Translations under genes and position numbers: made by a program
Part shown: piece after piece, positions 4,852 through 11,485 of the stretch
Position numbering within the stretch: the stretch's first letter is position 1
Layout of the letters: each line of letters starts with the position of its first letter
Notes under the pieces: generated by a model
What the model was told of the DNA's origin: nothing
Database searches by the model: none
What the model saw: only the letters and a program-made list of their open reading frames with translations
From: a virus
IMG/VR virus record: IMGVR_UViG_3300034375_003658
Coordinates: 1 to 21,884 of that record
DNA length: 21,884 nt
Strand: one strand, 5' to 3'

Positions 4852-5073
4852 TCAATTCGGGAGACCGAGATTAGTGGTTGATTCCAACACCTTATCCATG
4901 AGCCGTTGTGCTCGCTCGGCGGTAACTTCATCAATCCACATTTCAATATCATCGGGCTCCATCCCAAGATGTGCTAATTTTGTTGCACAGAGGCGAGCAT
5001 CAATCTCGCCTTCTATGAACTGGAACTGCACTTCTTCTTGCTGTTCCATCATCCATGCTTTGACTTTACCCAT
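4852..5073 (-). CDS. Hypothetical acidic helical protein (73 aa)
   Basis: Not recognised. The ATG at 5073 is preferred over an upstream TTG at 5079 because AGGAG lies 7 bases before it. The previous gene's TGA is 2 bases upstream of the ATG, so translation is probably coupled. The product (MGKVKAWMMEQQEE...) is acidic and almost wholly helix-forming, with EPDDIEMWIDEVTAERAQRL in its second half and no zinc, membrane or catalytic motif. It is the last gene of the unit that starts with the 5787-5984 gene and ends at the UUCG terminator. Confidence 0.75.
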   Translation of the reverse strand: MGKVKAWMMEQQEEVQFQFIEGEIDARLCATKLAHLGMEPDDIEMWIDEVTAERAQRLMDKVLESTTNLGLPN

Positions 5074-5075
5074 AA

Positions 5076-5363
5076 TCAATCTCCTAATCCGTAAAGTATG
5101 TTGTGGATAGAAGCGGGTTTGCTTTTATCCAGTTTCAGCCTGTAGCCATCCCAATCATAATAGCCGTGGATAGTGGGCATTTTGCGAAACGACCCTTTGA
5201 TTACCACCACTTCCTTGATTTGCGTTTCATCGTGATGCTCAAATAATTTTGCATCAAATGCTTTACGCAGATACCGAGCAATGTCGGAGATCCGTGGGTA
5301 TATGGGCGTCAGCCATTGACCGTGACTGCCGTGCATATAGATTTGTGCGCTGTATCGTGCCAT
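5076..5363 (-). CDS. Hypothetical protein (95 aa)
   Basis: Not recognised. The protein begins MARYSAQIYMHGSHGQWLTP, has a basic middle (FRKMPTIHGYYDWDGYRLKL), and is rich in Tyr and His. It has no signal peptide or membrane segment. GGGAG lies 9 bases before the ATG, and the upstream gene ends 3 bases before it, so the two are co-translated. The beta-prone, aromatic make-up suggests a small globular domain. Confidence 0.78.
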   Translation of the reverse strand: MARYSAQIYMHGSHGQWLTPIYPRISDIARYLRKAFDAKLFEHHDETQIKEVVVIKGSFRKMPTIHGYYDWDGYRLKLDKSKPASIHNILYGLGD

Positions 5364-5366
5364 AAC

Positions 5367-5777
5367 TCAATACTCCCTTGGCAATAGGAAGGTGCTGTAT
5401 GCGCCTCCTGTTGTAATTGGTGAATCCGATTTAATAAGGTAGAACTTCCACTCCCCATCAAACGCATCGGTGTAATCAATTTTGCGTTTCCACAGGATGT
5501 TTCCGTTGCCATCGTCAGCAGTAATAAGTGCCTTACCGTCTTCAACAATAAGGTTAACAACGACGAACTCTTCATTGAGATCATTGATCGATGTTGCAAC
5601 GATATCTAAAAACCAGTAGGCTCCACCGCCGCAGTTATCAATAAAGAACTGCACACCATTCGTGTATGCCATCGGCTTGGTAAGGGGAAGGTCGTAACGG
5701 CGAAGATAATCTGTGCCGTCATAATGTGCGAGTTGTGTTGCAAACTCGGCTGGTGAAAGGGTTGTTTCAGTATTCAT
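5367..5777 (-). CDS. DUF6876-like protein
   Basis: This 136-residue protein contains AHYDGTDYLRRY, then YTNGVQFFIDNCGGGAYWFL, then a C-terminal half with WKFYLIKSDSPITTGGAYST. The order (target-like GT-Y, a T-x-GV segment, then G-AYW-LD) matches what I recall of the DUF6876 family, small proteins of phages, plasmids and integrative elements with no known function. AGGAGG precedes the ATG, and the gene follows the 5787-5984 gene by 9 bases. No active site is apparent. The family name rests on visual recognition; the function is unknown. Confidence 0.75.
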   Translation of the reverse strand: MNTETTLSPAEFATQLAHYDGTDYLRRYDLPLTKPMAYTNGVQFFIDNCGGGAYWFLDIVATSINDLNEEFVVVNLIVEDGKALITADDGNGNILWKRKIDYTDAFDGEWKFYLIKSDSPITTGGAYSTFLLPREY

Positions 5778-5786
5778 TGTTACCTC

Positions 5787-5984
5787 CTATTGGAACAGAG
5801 TGTCATACTCATGGGTTGAAAGGAAGTGGGAAAAGTTGCTGTAACCAGCGTCTTGCCACTTTTGCCACTCGTCGAGAAATGTTTGAGCATCGTCGCCTTG
5901 CATAAAGAACGACCACCCAGACTCGTAATGTTTAACAGTAATACTGTCAAACTCACGATTTAGGCTGTAGCCACCGATAACCAT
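5787..5984 (-). CDS. Hypothetical protein (65 aa)
   Basis: Not recognised. The small acidic protein (MVIGGYSLNREFDS...) is rich in Trp, Phe and Tyr (SGWSFFMQGDDAQTFLDEWQ). AGAAAGGAG lies about 7 bases before the ATG, the same ribosome binding site type as several promoter-proximal genes here. It is the first gene of a four-gene unit reaching the terminator at 4744-4772. Confidence 0.75.
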   Translation of the reverse strand: MVIGGYSLNREFDSITVKHYESGWSFFMQGDDAQTFLDEWQKWQDAGYSNFSHFLSTHEYDTLFQ

Positions 5985-6020
5985 AATAGACTCCTTTCTG
6001 CGAGTTAAGGTTATAGTTTA

Positions 6021-6048
6021 ATATTAAAGTGTGAGTGCTTGAAAGCAA
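6021..6048 (-). promoter_or_regulatory. Possible sigma70-type promoter for the 5984-4852 unit
   Basis: TTGCTT (6048-6043), a 16-base spacer and TAATAT (6026-6021) on the minus strand lie about 37 bases before the ATG at 5984, just after the U-tract of the candidate RNA. The same TTGCTT with a 16-base spacer occurs at 16784-16811. Both are weak matches judged by eye. Confidence 0.4.
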
Positions 6049-6067
6049 ACACTAAATGCTCAAAGAT

Positions 6068-6240
6068 AAAAAAGGGTGTTCCGTGGATTTGTAGGCAATG
6101 TGTTTAAGGCAGACCCTACTTATGCTCACCGCATCCTGCTTTACAAACGTACAGCGAGGGACAGGATGGTTAGAGATCCACGGCTTTGTGTTCCGCGTCG
6201 TGCAACGCTAGGACGAGGTCAAACCCTATGCACCCCGCCC
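6068..6240 (-). ncRNA. Candidate structured RNA ending in a U-tract
   Basis: No gene fits 5985-6255, but the minus strand folds well. A closing helix pairs CCGTGGAT (6183-6176) with ATCCACGG (6088-6081). It encloses a 7-bp helix (6168-6162 with 6138-6132) and a 5-bp helix (6119-6115 with 6095-6091), giving a three-way junction. Upstream, GTGCA (6233-6229) pairs with TGCAC (6204-6200), stacked on TAGG/CCTA (6228-6225 with 6212-6209). CACCC and six U residues (6073-6068) follow the closing helix. It could be an independent small RNA, a 3' UTR element of the 6256-6501 gene or a regulated leader. No known RNA family is recognised; tRNA, tmRNA and RNase P signatures are absent. Confidence 0.45.
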
Positions 6241-6255
6241 AGAAAGGTTATTTGT

Positions 6256-6501
6256 CTACCCCCTCTTACCTTTGTGGACAGGTGTAAGCATATATTCTTC
6301 TACCTCTCCATCTATTATGATTTTTATAATATTACCGTCAATGATCCATGTTTGTTTGCCACGGTCAAGAAAGGTGATACGACTGGTAAGCCTATCTTTG
6401 ATACCATAAGCCTCACACTCAGGAAGAGTAGGGCTTGCCCAATCATATGAAACAATTAACTCCAGTATGGAAGGAGTCTGCGTAAGAGTTTGTTTATCCA
6501 T
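6256..6501 (-). CDS. Hypothetical protein (81 aa)
   Basis: Not recognised. The protein begins MDKQTLTQTPSILEL and has two parts: an acidic first half (WASPTLPECEAYGIKDR) and a beta-rich second half (TWIIDGNIIKIIIDGEVEEY) with a basic tail. AGGAGG lies 6 bases before the ATG. It is the last gene before the candidate structured RNA, whose U-tract may terminate this transcript. It is probably cytoplasmic; no membrane helix is present. Confidence 0.78.
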   Translation of the reverse strand: MDKQTLTQTPSILELIVSYDWASPTLPECEAYGIKDRLTSRITFLDRGKQTWIIDGNIIKIIIDGEVEEYMLTPVHKGKRG

Positions 6502-6546
6502 TTATTCCTCCTTGGGGTTGCTGTTGCGATATGGAGACCAATAAGA

Positions 6547-6777
6547 CTAACCCCAGTCTTTACGGTCTTCTTCGTTTTCGTAGCCATAACGATACTCCTC
6601 AATCTGAGCTGTTGTCATAAATTCTTCAGTAACACGCTCACTTTGGTAGGTGTGACCTTTGTAATAATGCGGTTCGTAAGGCCGACCGTAATAACGGTCA
6701 GCCCCACCACGATCCTGTGGGCTACCATGACGCGGTCGTCCATCAATTATAATTTCAGGCTTGGAGAGACTGGTCAT
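6547..6777 (-). CDS. Conserved small phage protein with DRGGADxYYGR motif
   Basis: This 76-residue protein carries GSPQDRGGADRYYGRPYEPH, then MTTAQIEEYRYGYENEEDR and a terminal KDWG. I recognise the DRG-AD-YYGR-PH motif from many small proteins of tailed phages and their hosts, where it is unassigned. The charge pattern (basic-aromatic first half, acidic tail) suggests an adaptor rather than an enzyme. The start overlaps the previous gene's end by 23 bases; GGAGG lies 8 bases before the ATG, inside that gene. Confidence 0.83.
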   Translation of the reverse strand: MTSLSKPEIIIDGRPRHGSPQDRGGADRYYGRPYEPHYYKGHTYQSERVTEEFMTTAQIEEYRYGYENEEDRKDWG

Positions 6778-6982
6778 TGGTCACCCCTCCGTTTTCCATA
6801 ATGTGTTCTTCAACGAACAGCATAGCTTCCCGATGCACATCAGGATACCGTGCTTTTACATAAGTATGAAATAACGATACCTCGGCATACAAGCGAGCAA
6901 GAGTATACAACTCCCGTGCTATGCCTTCCACTTCTCCGCCAACACGAGAGAAGTGATCCATTGCGTTTGTTTCATCAACCAT
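6755..6982 (-). CDS. Hypothetical helical protein (75 aa)
   Basis: Not recognised. The protein is mainly helix-forming (GIARELYTLARLYAEVSLFH, then REAMLFVEEHIMENGG). AAAGGAG precedes the ATG by about 7 bases. It is the first gene of a three-gene unit (with 6547-6777 and 6256-6501) that starts from the promoter-like sequence at 7010-7046. Confidence 0.75.
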   Translation of the reverse strand: MVDETNAMDHFSRVGGEVEGIARELYTLARLYAEVSLFHTYVKARYPDVHREAMLFVEEHIMENGGVTNDQSLQA

Positions 6983-7009
6983 GGCAAGCTCCTTTCTATA
7001 AACTAAATG

Positions 7010-7046
7010 CCATATTTAATAATAGCGGTTTACACCTCTTTGGCAA
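7010..7046 (-). promoter_or_regulatory. Promoter-like sequence upstream of the 6982 unit
   Basis: On the minus strand GTGTAAACCG (7035-7026) runs into CTATTATTAAATATGG (7025-7010). GTGTAAAC followed by a CTATTAT box is shared with the 1465-1545 promoter, and ATTAAATAT with 18251-18264. The box overlaps the stop codon of the 7030 gene, so upstream transcription may also read through. No hairpin follows here. Confidence 0.5.
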
Positions 7047-7347
7047 GTCTTTTTGCTTCACGCTGAGCAATAGCCAAAACCCTTTGCCGACTTATATTGT
7101 AACAGTCACCGATACTCTGAAGGGTTTCACCAAGGGTGTACCGCCGATACCATATATCATGATTCCGTTCGGCTTTTGCGGGCGAACCAGAGGGGTTGCC
7201 CACCCTACCGTCAGGTATATCAAGGTTGTACTTTATAGACCATGCGCGAGCAGTCAGGTATGAACAACCTAATCGCTCGGCAAAATCTTTCCAGCTAATA
7301 GATTCTGCGGCTGTATTCCTGATCCATTCTTCTTTACTATCCATCAT
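7030..7347 (-). CDS. Small DNA-binding (helix-turn-helix) protein
   Basis: The roughly 105-residue protein has two helix-turn-helix-like stretches: SWKDFAERLGCSYLTARAWS near the N-terminus and LQSIGDCYNISRQRVLAIAQ near the C-terminus. The second resembles sigma region 4 and resolvase-type HTHs. A Pro/Gly/Arg-rich linker joins them. I prefer the ATG at 7347, which follows GGTGG by 4 bases; an in-frame ATG at 7359 is possible. The start overlaps the previous gene. It could be a transcription regulator; no catalytic domain is present. Confidence 0.7.
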   Translation of the reverse strand: MMDSKEEWIRNTAAESISWKDFAERLGCSYLTARAWSIKYNLDIPDGRVGNPSGSPAKAERNHDIWYRRYTLGETLQSIGDCYNISRQRVLAIAQREAKRLAKEV

Positions 7348-7627
7348 GATTCCACCCATCTAATTTTTCCCAATATGTTTCATCTCTATCATAAGGGTGT
7401 TTTGGTGTACTAGAATCGCCAGAGCGCATCTTAGTAACGGTGCGCTCCTTTGCAGGTTTTTCATGAAAGGACTGCACATAATTAAACAGCCCCTCCAATT
7501 CTTCAAAGACCATCGGTTTAGAGAGCATTGAGCCGTGGAGTATCCACATTGTGTCGGTTTCCGTTAGCGACAATGCTCCCCCGCAATCCGAGGTATTTGC
7601 TTTGTAAATTTCCCACTCAGGTTTCAT
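7337..7627 (-). CDS. Hypothetical protein (96 aa)
   Basis: Not recognised. The ATG at 7627 overlaps the previous gene's TGA (ATGA) and has GGTGG 5 bases upstream; it is preferred over an in-frame GTG at 7636. The product begins MKPEWEIYKANTSDCGG, with an acidic, aromatic middle (EELEGLFNYVQSFHEKP) and a charged C-terminus (YDRDETYWEKLDGW). It sits between two DNA-binding proteins in one unit, so it may be a partner or modulator, though nothing in the sequence shows that. Confidence 0.72.
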   Translation of the reverse strand: MKPEWEIYKANTSDCGGALSLTETDTMWILHGSMLSKPMVFEELEGLFNYVQSFHEKPAKERTVTKMRSGDSSTPKHPYDRDETYWEKLDGWNHDG

Positions 7628-7821
7628 GAGAACCACCGTTTAATACGTTCCCATAAAGTCAAGCTGGGATGTTTTTCTTTAAAGGAATACAGTATGTAAT
7701 TCAGTTGGTTTTGGCTGAGTTTGAACTTTTTCTTAAGTTCTTTATGGGTCAGCTTTTGTTCATTCCGTGCGGTTAGCACCTCAAGAATAAACTGATCGGT
7801 GTATTTTTGCTTACGAGCCAT
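7624..7821 (-). CDS. Small HTH protein (65 aa)
   Basis: The frame opens further upstream, but AAGGAG lies just before the ATG at 7821 (MARKQKYTDQFI), so the start is there. The protein is strongly basic and shows a helix-turn-helix-like segment, THKELKKKFKLSQNQLNYIL, followed by a Lys/Trp-rich tail. Such small HTH proteins resemble the N-terminal domain of transposases or phage regulators. The start overlaps the end of the 7811-8263 gene by 11 bases. A DNA-binding regulator is the best reading. Confidence 0.72.
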   Translation of the reverse strand: MARKQKYTDQFILEVLTARNEQKLTHKELKKKFKLSQNQLNYILYSFKEKHPSLTLWERIKRWFS

Positions 7822-8263
7822 CGTTTTGTCTCCTTGCTTTAAGAATGCGCTCAGCGCGGTCAACACCCTGAGGGGTAATCTGGTAGTAGAACGGTGACAC
7901 ATTGCCAATCCGCACAAGGTCGCCGCGTGTAGCGAGCGAATACAGGATTTTAGATGGGTCATCTACAGGTTGGTCTTGGAAATCTTTACCGCACATACTC
8001 GCCCTGCTCAGGTAGAACGCGACAAGTATATCGGCTGAAGCTCCTGTAGTGATAATCCTACTGAAAGCTCTTTTAGGTTTCATTTTAATCGGCGTCACCT
8101 CAGGGCTAGGAAGTGCTAATTGAGAGGCAGTTTCCTTTCCGCTATTTTTAATGAGCCATTTGATTTGCATCGGAATACTACGGCACTCTTCCTCAGCCAT
8201 TTGAGACAGAATGTTGTAGGTTTGGATGTCAATCGCTACAGATTTGTGAGTATTTGTGTCCAT
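7811..8263 (-). CDS. Ribbon-helix-helix plus winged-helix-like regulator
   Basis: This 150-residue protein begins like a ribbon-helix-helix domain (KSVAIDIQTYNILSQMAEEE, about 7-26, then PMQIKWLIK). A linker with basic patches (KMKPKRAF) leads to a C-terminal region, SKILYSLATRGDLVRIGN then YYQITPQGVDRAERIL, that reads like a winged helix. Two DNA-binding domains in one chain would suit a phage transcription regulator. AGGAG lies 6 bases before the ATG. It shares a transcript with two more small HTH proteins downstream, making a regulator cluster. The fold calls are by eye. Confidence 0.72.
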   Translation of the reverse strand: MDTNTHKSVAIDIQTYNILSQMAEEECRSIPMQIKWLIKNSGKETASQLALPSPEVTPIKMKPKRAFSRIITTGASADILVAFYLSRASMCGKDFQDQPVDDPSKILYSLATRGDLVRIGNVSPFYYQITPQGVDRAERILKARRQNDGS

Positions 8264-8272
8264 TTCTTTCTC

Positions 8273-8746
8273 CTATGCACACAGGTCTGCTACAAATTCA
8301 GGGATAGGCCGACACTCCCAGTCAAAGAGGTGTTGCTTTTCCCCACGGTAATAGTCACGGTATGCCGTAACTACATCATGATGGTGATACTCTACAGGCA
8401 TAGCCTGAGGGAACTTGGTAAAGCCTCGGGCTGTAAGGGCTGGTGGAGCACACCGTAAACTAAAGAAAATAGATTCGGAGCCGTGCGGTTTGCCACGGCG
8501 ATAGCGGAACTCTTTGAATAACTCAAAGCCTAAGTTCCATGTCATATTGTAGTTTTCTACAGTCTGCGCCGCCCATATCGTGCATGGGTGGTGCTGATGG
8601 TTAGGCATATACGGACCTTCTGTACCGTTGAGCCAATGAGCAGTAGATAGTATCTGCGTGGTTTCAAGCGGCATTTTGGTAATGTGGTTTTTGCAGTGCA
8701 TTTGAGCACACTGCTCAAGATCCATGGAAAGCCAGAAAATGTTCAT
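8273..8746 (-). CDS. Conserved phage protein, MNIFxLxxD...HCxxHxxKMPLET family
   Basis: This 157-residue protein matches a pattern I recognise from many marine and other phages: MNIFWLSMDLEQCAQMHCKN, then HITKMPLETTQILSTAHWL, HHPCTIWA, a Tyr/Arg stretch (FRYRRGKPHGSE), FPQAMPVEY and AYRDYYRGEK. Conserved His, Cys and Arg residues suggest an enzyme or a nucleic-acid-binding domain. Homologues are sometimes labelled as pyrimidine-dimer glycosylase-like; I cannot confirm that, and the T4 DenV catalytic N-terminus is not evident. The ATG overlaps the previous TGA (ATGA). Function is best left open. Confidence 0.82.
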   Translation of the reverse strand: MNIFWLSMDLEQCAQMHCKNHITKMPLETTQILSTAHWLNGTEGPYMPNHQHHPCTIWAAQTVENYNMTWNLGFELFKEFRYRRGKPHGSESIFFSLRCAPPALTARGFTKFPQAMPVEYHHHDVVTAYRDYYRGEKQHLFDWECRPIPEFVADLCA

Positions 8747-8994
8747 GGTAGGCGGTGCTCGGCAATAGGTAGGCTGACAGGCAATGCACGATTAGGTGGA
8801 TGGCACACAGCATAGACAAGCACCCTACGGTTAGGCGACTCATGGCGTATCTGCCTGTAAGTATCGGCACATAAGTCAAGGTCGTCAAAAGGTGTAGTCT
8901 TGTATTTGGCACAACCGAGGAACTCGGTAATGGTATACGACTGGGCATAGAGAAACATTTCTGCTTCGTAATCTTCCCAACTATAATGTGACAT
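8743..8994 (-). CDS. Hypothetical protein (83 aa)
   Basis: Not recognised. The acidic protein begins MSHYSWEDYEAEMFLYAQSY and contains three Cys residues without a clear zinc pattern; the C-terminus is hydrophobic and Pro-rich. AGAAAGGA lies about 6 bases before the ATG. It is the first gene of the regulator-containing unit (8994 to 7030), and its stop overlaps the start of the next gene. Confidence 0.75.
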   Translation of the reverse strand: MSHYSWEDYEAEMFLYAQSYTITEFLGCAKYKTTPFDDLDLCADTYRQIRHESPNRRVLVYAVCHPPNRALPVSLPIAEHRLP

Positions 8995-9075
8995 AGGCTA
9001 TCCTTTCTACAATTAACCTATGTAAACTATAGTATGTTAGTTAACAGAATGTTACCCCTTAATTTATCTTTTTTA

Positions 9076-9603
9076 TCACACACTAAGGTTATGGTGGATT
9101 AACACTTCATTTACAGGTGCAAAGTCAGGCAAGTCTGAAAATTTCTTGTAAAGATAATTGATGCCAGTGTGCATTATTACTTTCATCTGCTCGCTTCCTC
9201 CAGAATGGCGATGGGAATAGAGCACGAGTTCAAGCATATCTGCCATTTTAAGTCTGTTCTTTTCTTCTGGCGTTAGGACAAAAGTCAATCCAAGGTCGTC
9301 CATCACTTTCTTTTCAGCTTTTTCAAAGGCTTGCAGGACTTCGGGGAACGACCATTTCGCCGTTGCTGGGATATCACCCAACACCATTTCAGGCACATCG
9401 TGATATAACGCCGCCATGATTAGCTGTTTACTACTGTCCGGCCATAACTGGTCAATCAATATACTGACTGCGTATGAATGTGCTCCCACTGTTTGCCTCT
9501 CAGCTTGTATTGCAACTGTATGAAACCTCAGTAAAAACTGTGCGTCCCATGCTGTCATCAAAGTTTTAATGTTGGTTGTTGTCTTGCATCGGCGTCCCGC
9601 CAT
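9076..9603 (-). CDS. HD-domain phosphohydrolase (YfbR-like 5'-deoxynucleotidase)
   Basis: This 175-residue protein has the HD metal-site residues in order: His42 (GAHSYAV), His68-Asp69 in AALYHDVPE, and Asp122 in KMADMLELVLYS. Glu72 and Asp77 (PEMVLGDIP) match the YfbR/YGK1 subgroup, which hydrolyses deoxynucleoside monophosphates. Length is typical of single-domain members. AGAGGA lies 8 bases before the ATG, inside the DNA polymerase gene; the two genes overlap by 38 bases. In a phage it may adjust dNTP pools, for example by removing dTMP if thymine is replaced; that role is inferred from the neighbours. Confidence 0.83.
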   Translation of the reverse strand: MAGRRCKTTTNIKTLMTAWDAQFLLRFHTVAIQAERQTVGAHSYAVSILIDQLWPDSSKQLIMAALYHDVPEMVLGDIPATAKWSFPEVLQAFEKAEKKVMDDLGLTFVLTPEEKNRLKMADMLELVLYSHRHSGGSEQMKVIMHTGINYLYKKFSDLPDFAPVNEVLIHHNLSV

Positions 9604-11485
9604 CTTTTATTCCTCTCGCCCACGGTTTGTCGCTAAATGTCTTTTTAGCTTCACCCCAGCTCGGACCGAACTCAGCATCTACAACGCTGGGGATTTGCAT
9701 ATTCACACAGGTTTCCATTATTTCTTGTATTTTTGTACCAGTATCAGGGTCAGCAACGGATATGTCAAGTTCATCGTGAACCTGAATCATAGGCGTGATG
9801 CCTTCTTCATACAGGGCAACCATCGCCGCTTTGGTTTGGTCAGCGGCACTGCCTTGTATCAATCTATTTAAGGCTTTGTATGTGAACGCCCTTTTGATTG
9901 CCGGACCATGCTCAGCGTAAGCATCTTGATAGGTCATGGGTTTATATGTCCCATAAGCATTTGGCTCCCATTTATCAAAACGACACTTGCGTCCTAACAA
10001 GGTGCGTATCAATCCTTTGTTAGATGCACGGTGAATCACATAATCAGCTAACTGTTGCACGAACGGCACTTTGCCGTGGTACTCGGCAAACAGTTCTTTA
10101 GCGTCATCAAACTCCAAACCCAACTGCTCAGCCAGTTTATTCTTACCCATCCCGTAGAATAGGCCGAGGTTAATGTCTTTTGCTTGCTTGCGCGGCACTC
10201 CCACGATATCTGCCGCCATTTGGTGGAAATCGGTATTAGCATCAATGTTATACTGGTCGGCAAAGTCCTGTGCGCCTTGCAGTTTCAGTAGGCTGGCATA
10301 GTGAACAACGAGGCGTGGTTCTTGGCTACTGTAATCAAATGCCCCCCACAACTCACCTTCCTCTGGTAGAAACAGGCCACGAATCATCGGACCAATTTCA
10401 GCGTTCCGTGCTGGCACTTGTTGTAGATTAGGATTGCTGTAACTGAAACGGCCTGTAACTGTGCCGCCATCATCACTGCGGAGGCTATGTGCTTCAGCAT
10501 GAATGCGACCGTTATGTTGGTGCTTCAGTATGGTGTCTATAAATGTGGTTCTAGCTTTATTCAGCTCTCGAGCTCGAACTACGGCCTTTGGCAAGTCATG
10601 GGCATGGTTAGCTAGAAAGTTTTTAGTAAAGCTAGGCTGTCCTGATTTGGGCGTTTTAGGGTATTTCAGCCCATTAGCGTCGAAGGCTTTAGCAATACTC
10701 GCCGCCGCCCATATATCAATATCTTGCCCACCCGCATCAACTAGAACCTTTTGTTCTTCGCGTTCCAAATACTCTTTTAACTGCTCTGCTTTTTCAAGGT
10801 CTACCCGCACACCCTTCTTACGCATGGCGAAGACGACCTTTAACACTTTGAGTTCTAAATCAAATATATCAGCAATGTCTTCTTTTAGTATAAGCCCTTT
10901 GAAATGTTGCCATAGTTTCAGCGTAAGTGCGGCATCCTGTTCTGCGTATTGCCCGACAAAGTGGGCTGGCAGTTTCCACATTTCACTCTTAGCATTTACA
11001 CCAAAAGAGTTAGCGGCTTCATACAGGTCTTTTTCGCTTTTGCGTTCGTTTAGGTAATCCCTGCCAAGTGCGTTCAATGCGTAACTAAACCTGTTTTCAT
11101 CAAGCAGGGCGGCTACGATCATCGTATCAATCACACGGCCTCTAACCTCAATACCTTCTGCCCACAGCCAACCAAGGTCATACATAGCGTTGTGCATAAT
11201 GTAATCACGCTCAACAGAAACAATGTCGGAGAGCCATCGCAGGGTTTGCTTTGCATCAAAGTTACCACCATTTTCATGACGGATAGGGAAATACCAAGCC
11301 TTGCCCTCTACCGCCACAGCAACTCCAATGACATAGCCATCTTTACGAGGCCATCCACTACCCATCGTAGTTAGGTTAGGGTCGCGTGTTTCAAGGTCAA
11401 TCGCTATTTCTCTAGCGTCCGACAGGTCGGGGTAGCCATCAGGCATAACCCACTCAGTCGGAGGTGTGAACAAGGGGAACTGCAT
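9566..11485 (-). CDS. polA: Family A DNA polymerase with 3'-5' exonuclease
   Basis: This 639-residue replicative polymerase has no N-terminal 5' nuclease, as in phage PolA proteins. Exonuclease motifs are intact: Asp30/Glu32 (IDLETR), Asn99/Asp103 (HNAMYDLGW) and Tyr180/Asp184 (GQYAEQDAA). Polymerase motif A is FDYSSQEPR (Asp384), motif B is RKQAKDINLGLFYG (Arg432, Lys436, Tyr444), motif C is QVHDEL (His570-Asp571-Glu572). The residue equivalent to E. coli Phe762 is Leu440, a variant common in viral PolA. The ATG at 11485 overlaps the small zinc-ribbon gene by 32 bases and has a poor ribosome binding site, so translation is probably coupled. It synthesises phage DNA and would have to accept any modified dNTP. 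Confidence 0.97.
   Translation of the reverse strand: MQFPLFTPPTEWVMPDGYPDLSDAREIAIDLETRDPNLTTMGSGWPRKDGYVIGVAVAVEGKAWYFPIRHENGGNFDAKQTLRWLSDIVSVERDYIMHNAMYDLGWLWAEGIEVRGRVIDTMIVAALLDENRFSYALNALGRDYLNERKSEKDLYEAANSFGVNAKSEMWKLPAHFVGQYAEQDAALTLKLWQHFKGLILKEDIADIFDLELKVLKVVFAMRKKGVRVDLEKAEQLKEYLEREEQKVLVDAGGQDIDIWAAASIAKAFDANGLKYPKTPKSGQPSFTKNFLANHAHDLPKAVVRARELNKARTTFIDTILKHQHNGRIHAEAHSLRSDDGGTVTGRFSYSNPNLQQVPARNAEIGPMIRGLFLPEEGELWGAFDYSSQEPRLVVHYASLLKLQGAQDFADQYNIDANTDFHQMAADIVGVPRKQAKDINLGLFYGMGKNKLAEQLGLEFDDAKELFAEYHGKVPFVQQLADYVIHRASNKGLIRTLLGRKCRFDKWEPNAYGTYKPMTYQDAYAEHGPAIKRAFTYKALNRLIQGSAADQTKAAMVALYEEGITPMIQVHDELDISVADPDTGTKIQEIMETCVNMQIPSVVDAEFGPSWGEAKKTFSDKPWARGIKDGGTPMQDNNQH

Noticed and set aside
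4655-4855. Minus-strand ORF of 66 codons
   Set aside because: It runs through a strong UUCG terminator and then through a promoter with leader hairpin; both are better explained as signals.
4793-5110. Plus-strand ORF with GGAGGAG before a GTG
   Set aside because: The apparent ribosome binding site is good, but the frame is antisense to two well-supported minus-strand genes, its product is unconvincing (Ser/Cys-rich, no domain), and no other plus-strand gene exists.
6068-6240. tRNA, tmRNA or RNase P RNA
   Set aside because: No cloverleaf with acceptor stem and T-loop, no tmRNA end signature and no RNase P core motif; kept only as an unassigned structured RNA.
8273-8746. Firm annotation as pyrimidine-dimer glycosylase
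   Set aside because: Homologues may carry that label, but I cannot see the catalytic N-terminal Thr/Arg/Glu arrangement of T4 endonuclease V.
9004-9060. Promoter for the 8994 gene
   Set aside because: A TTTACATAGG string and TATAG box are present, but spacing to each other and to the start codon does not make a clear promoter; mentioned only as a relative of other TTTACAT sites.
10503-11057. Long plus-strand ORF (184 codons)
   Set aside because: It is the antisense shadow of DNA polymerase, whose motifs are complete; the translated product is low-complexity and Ser-rich.
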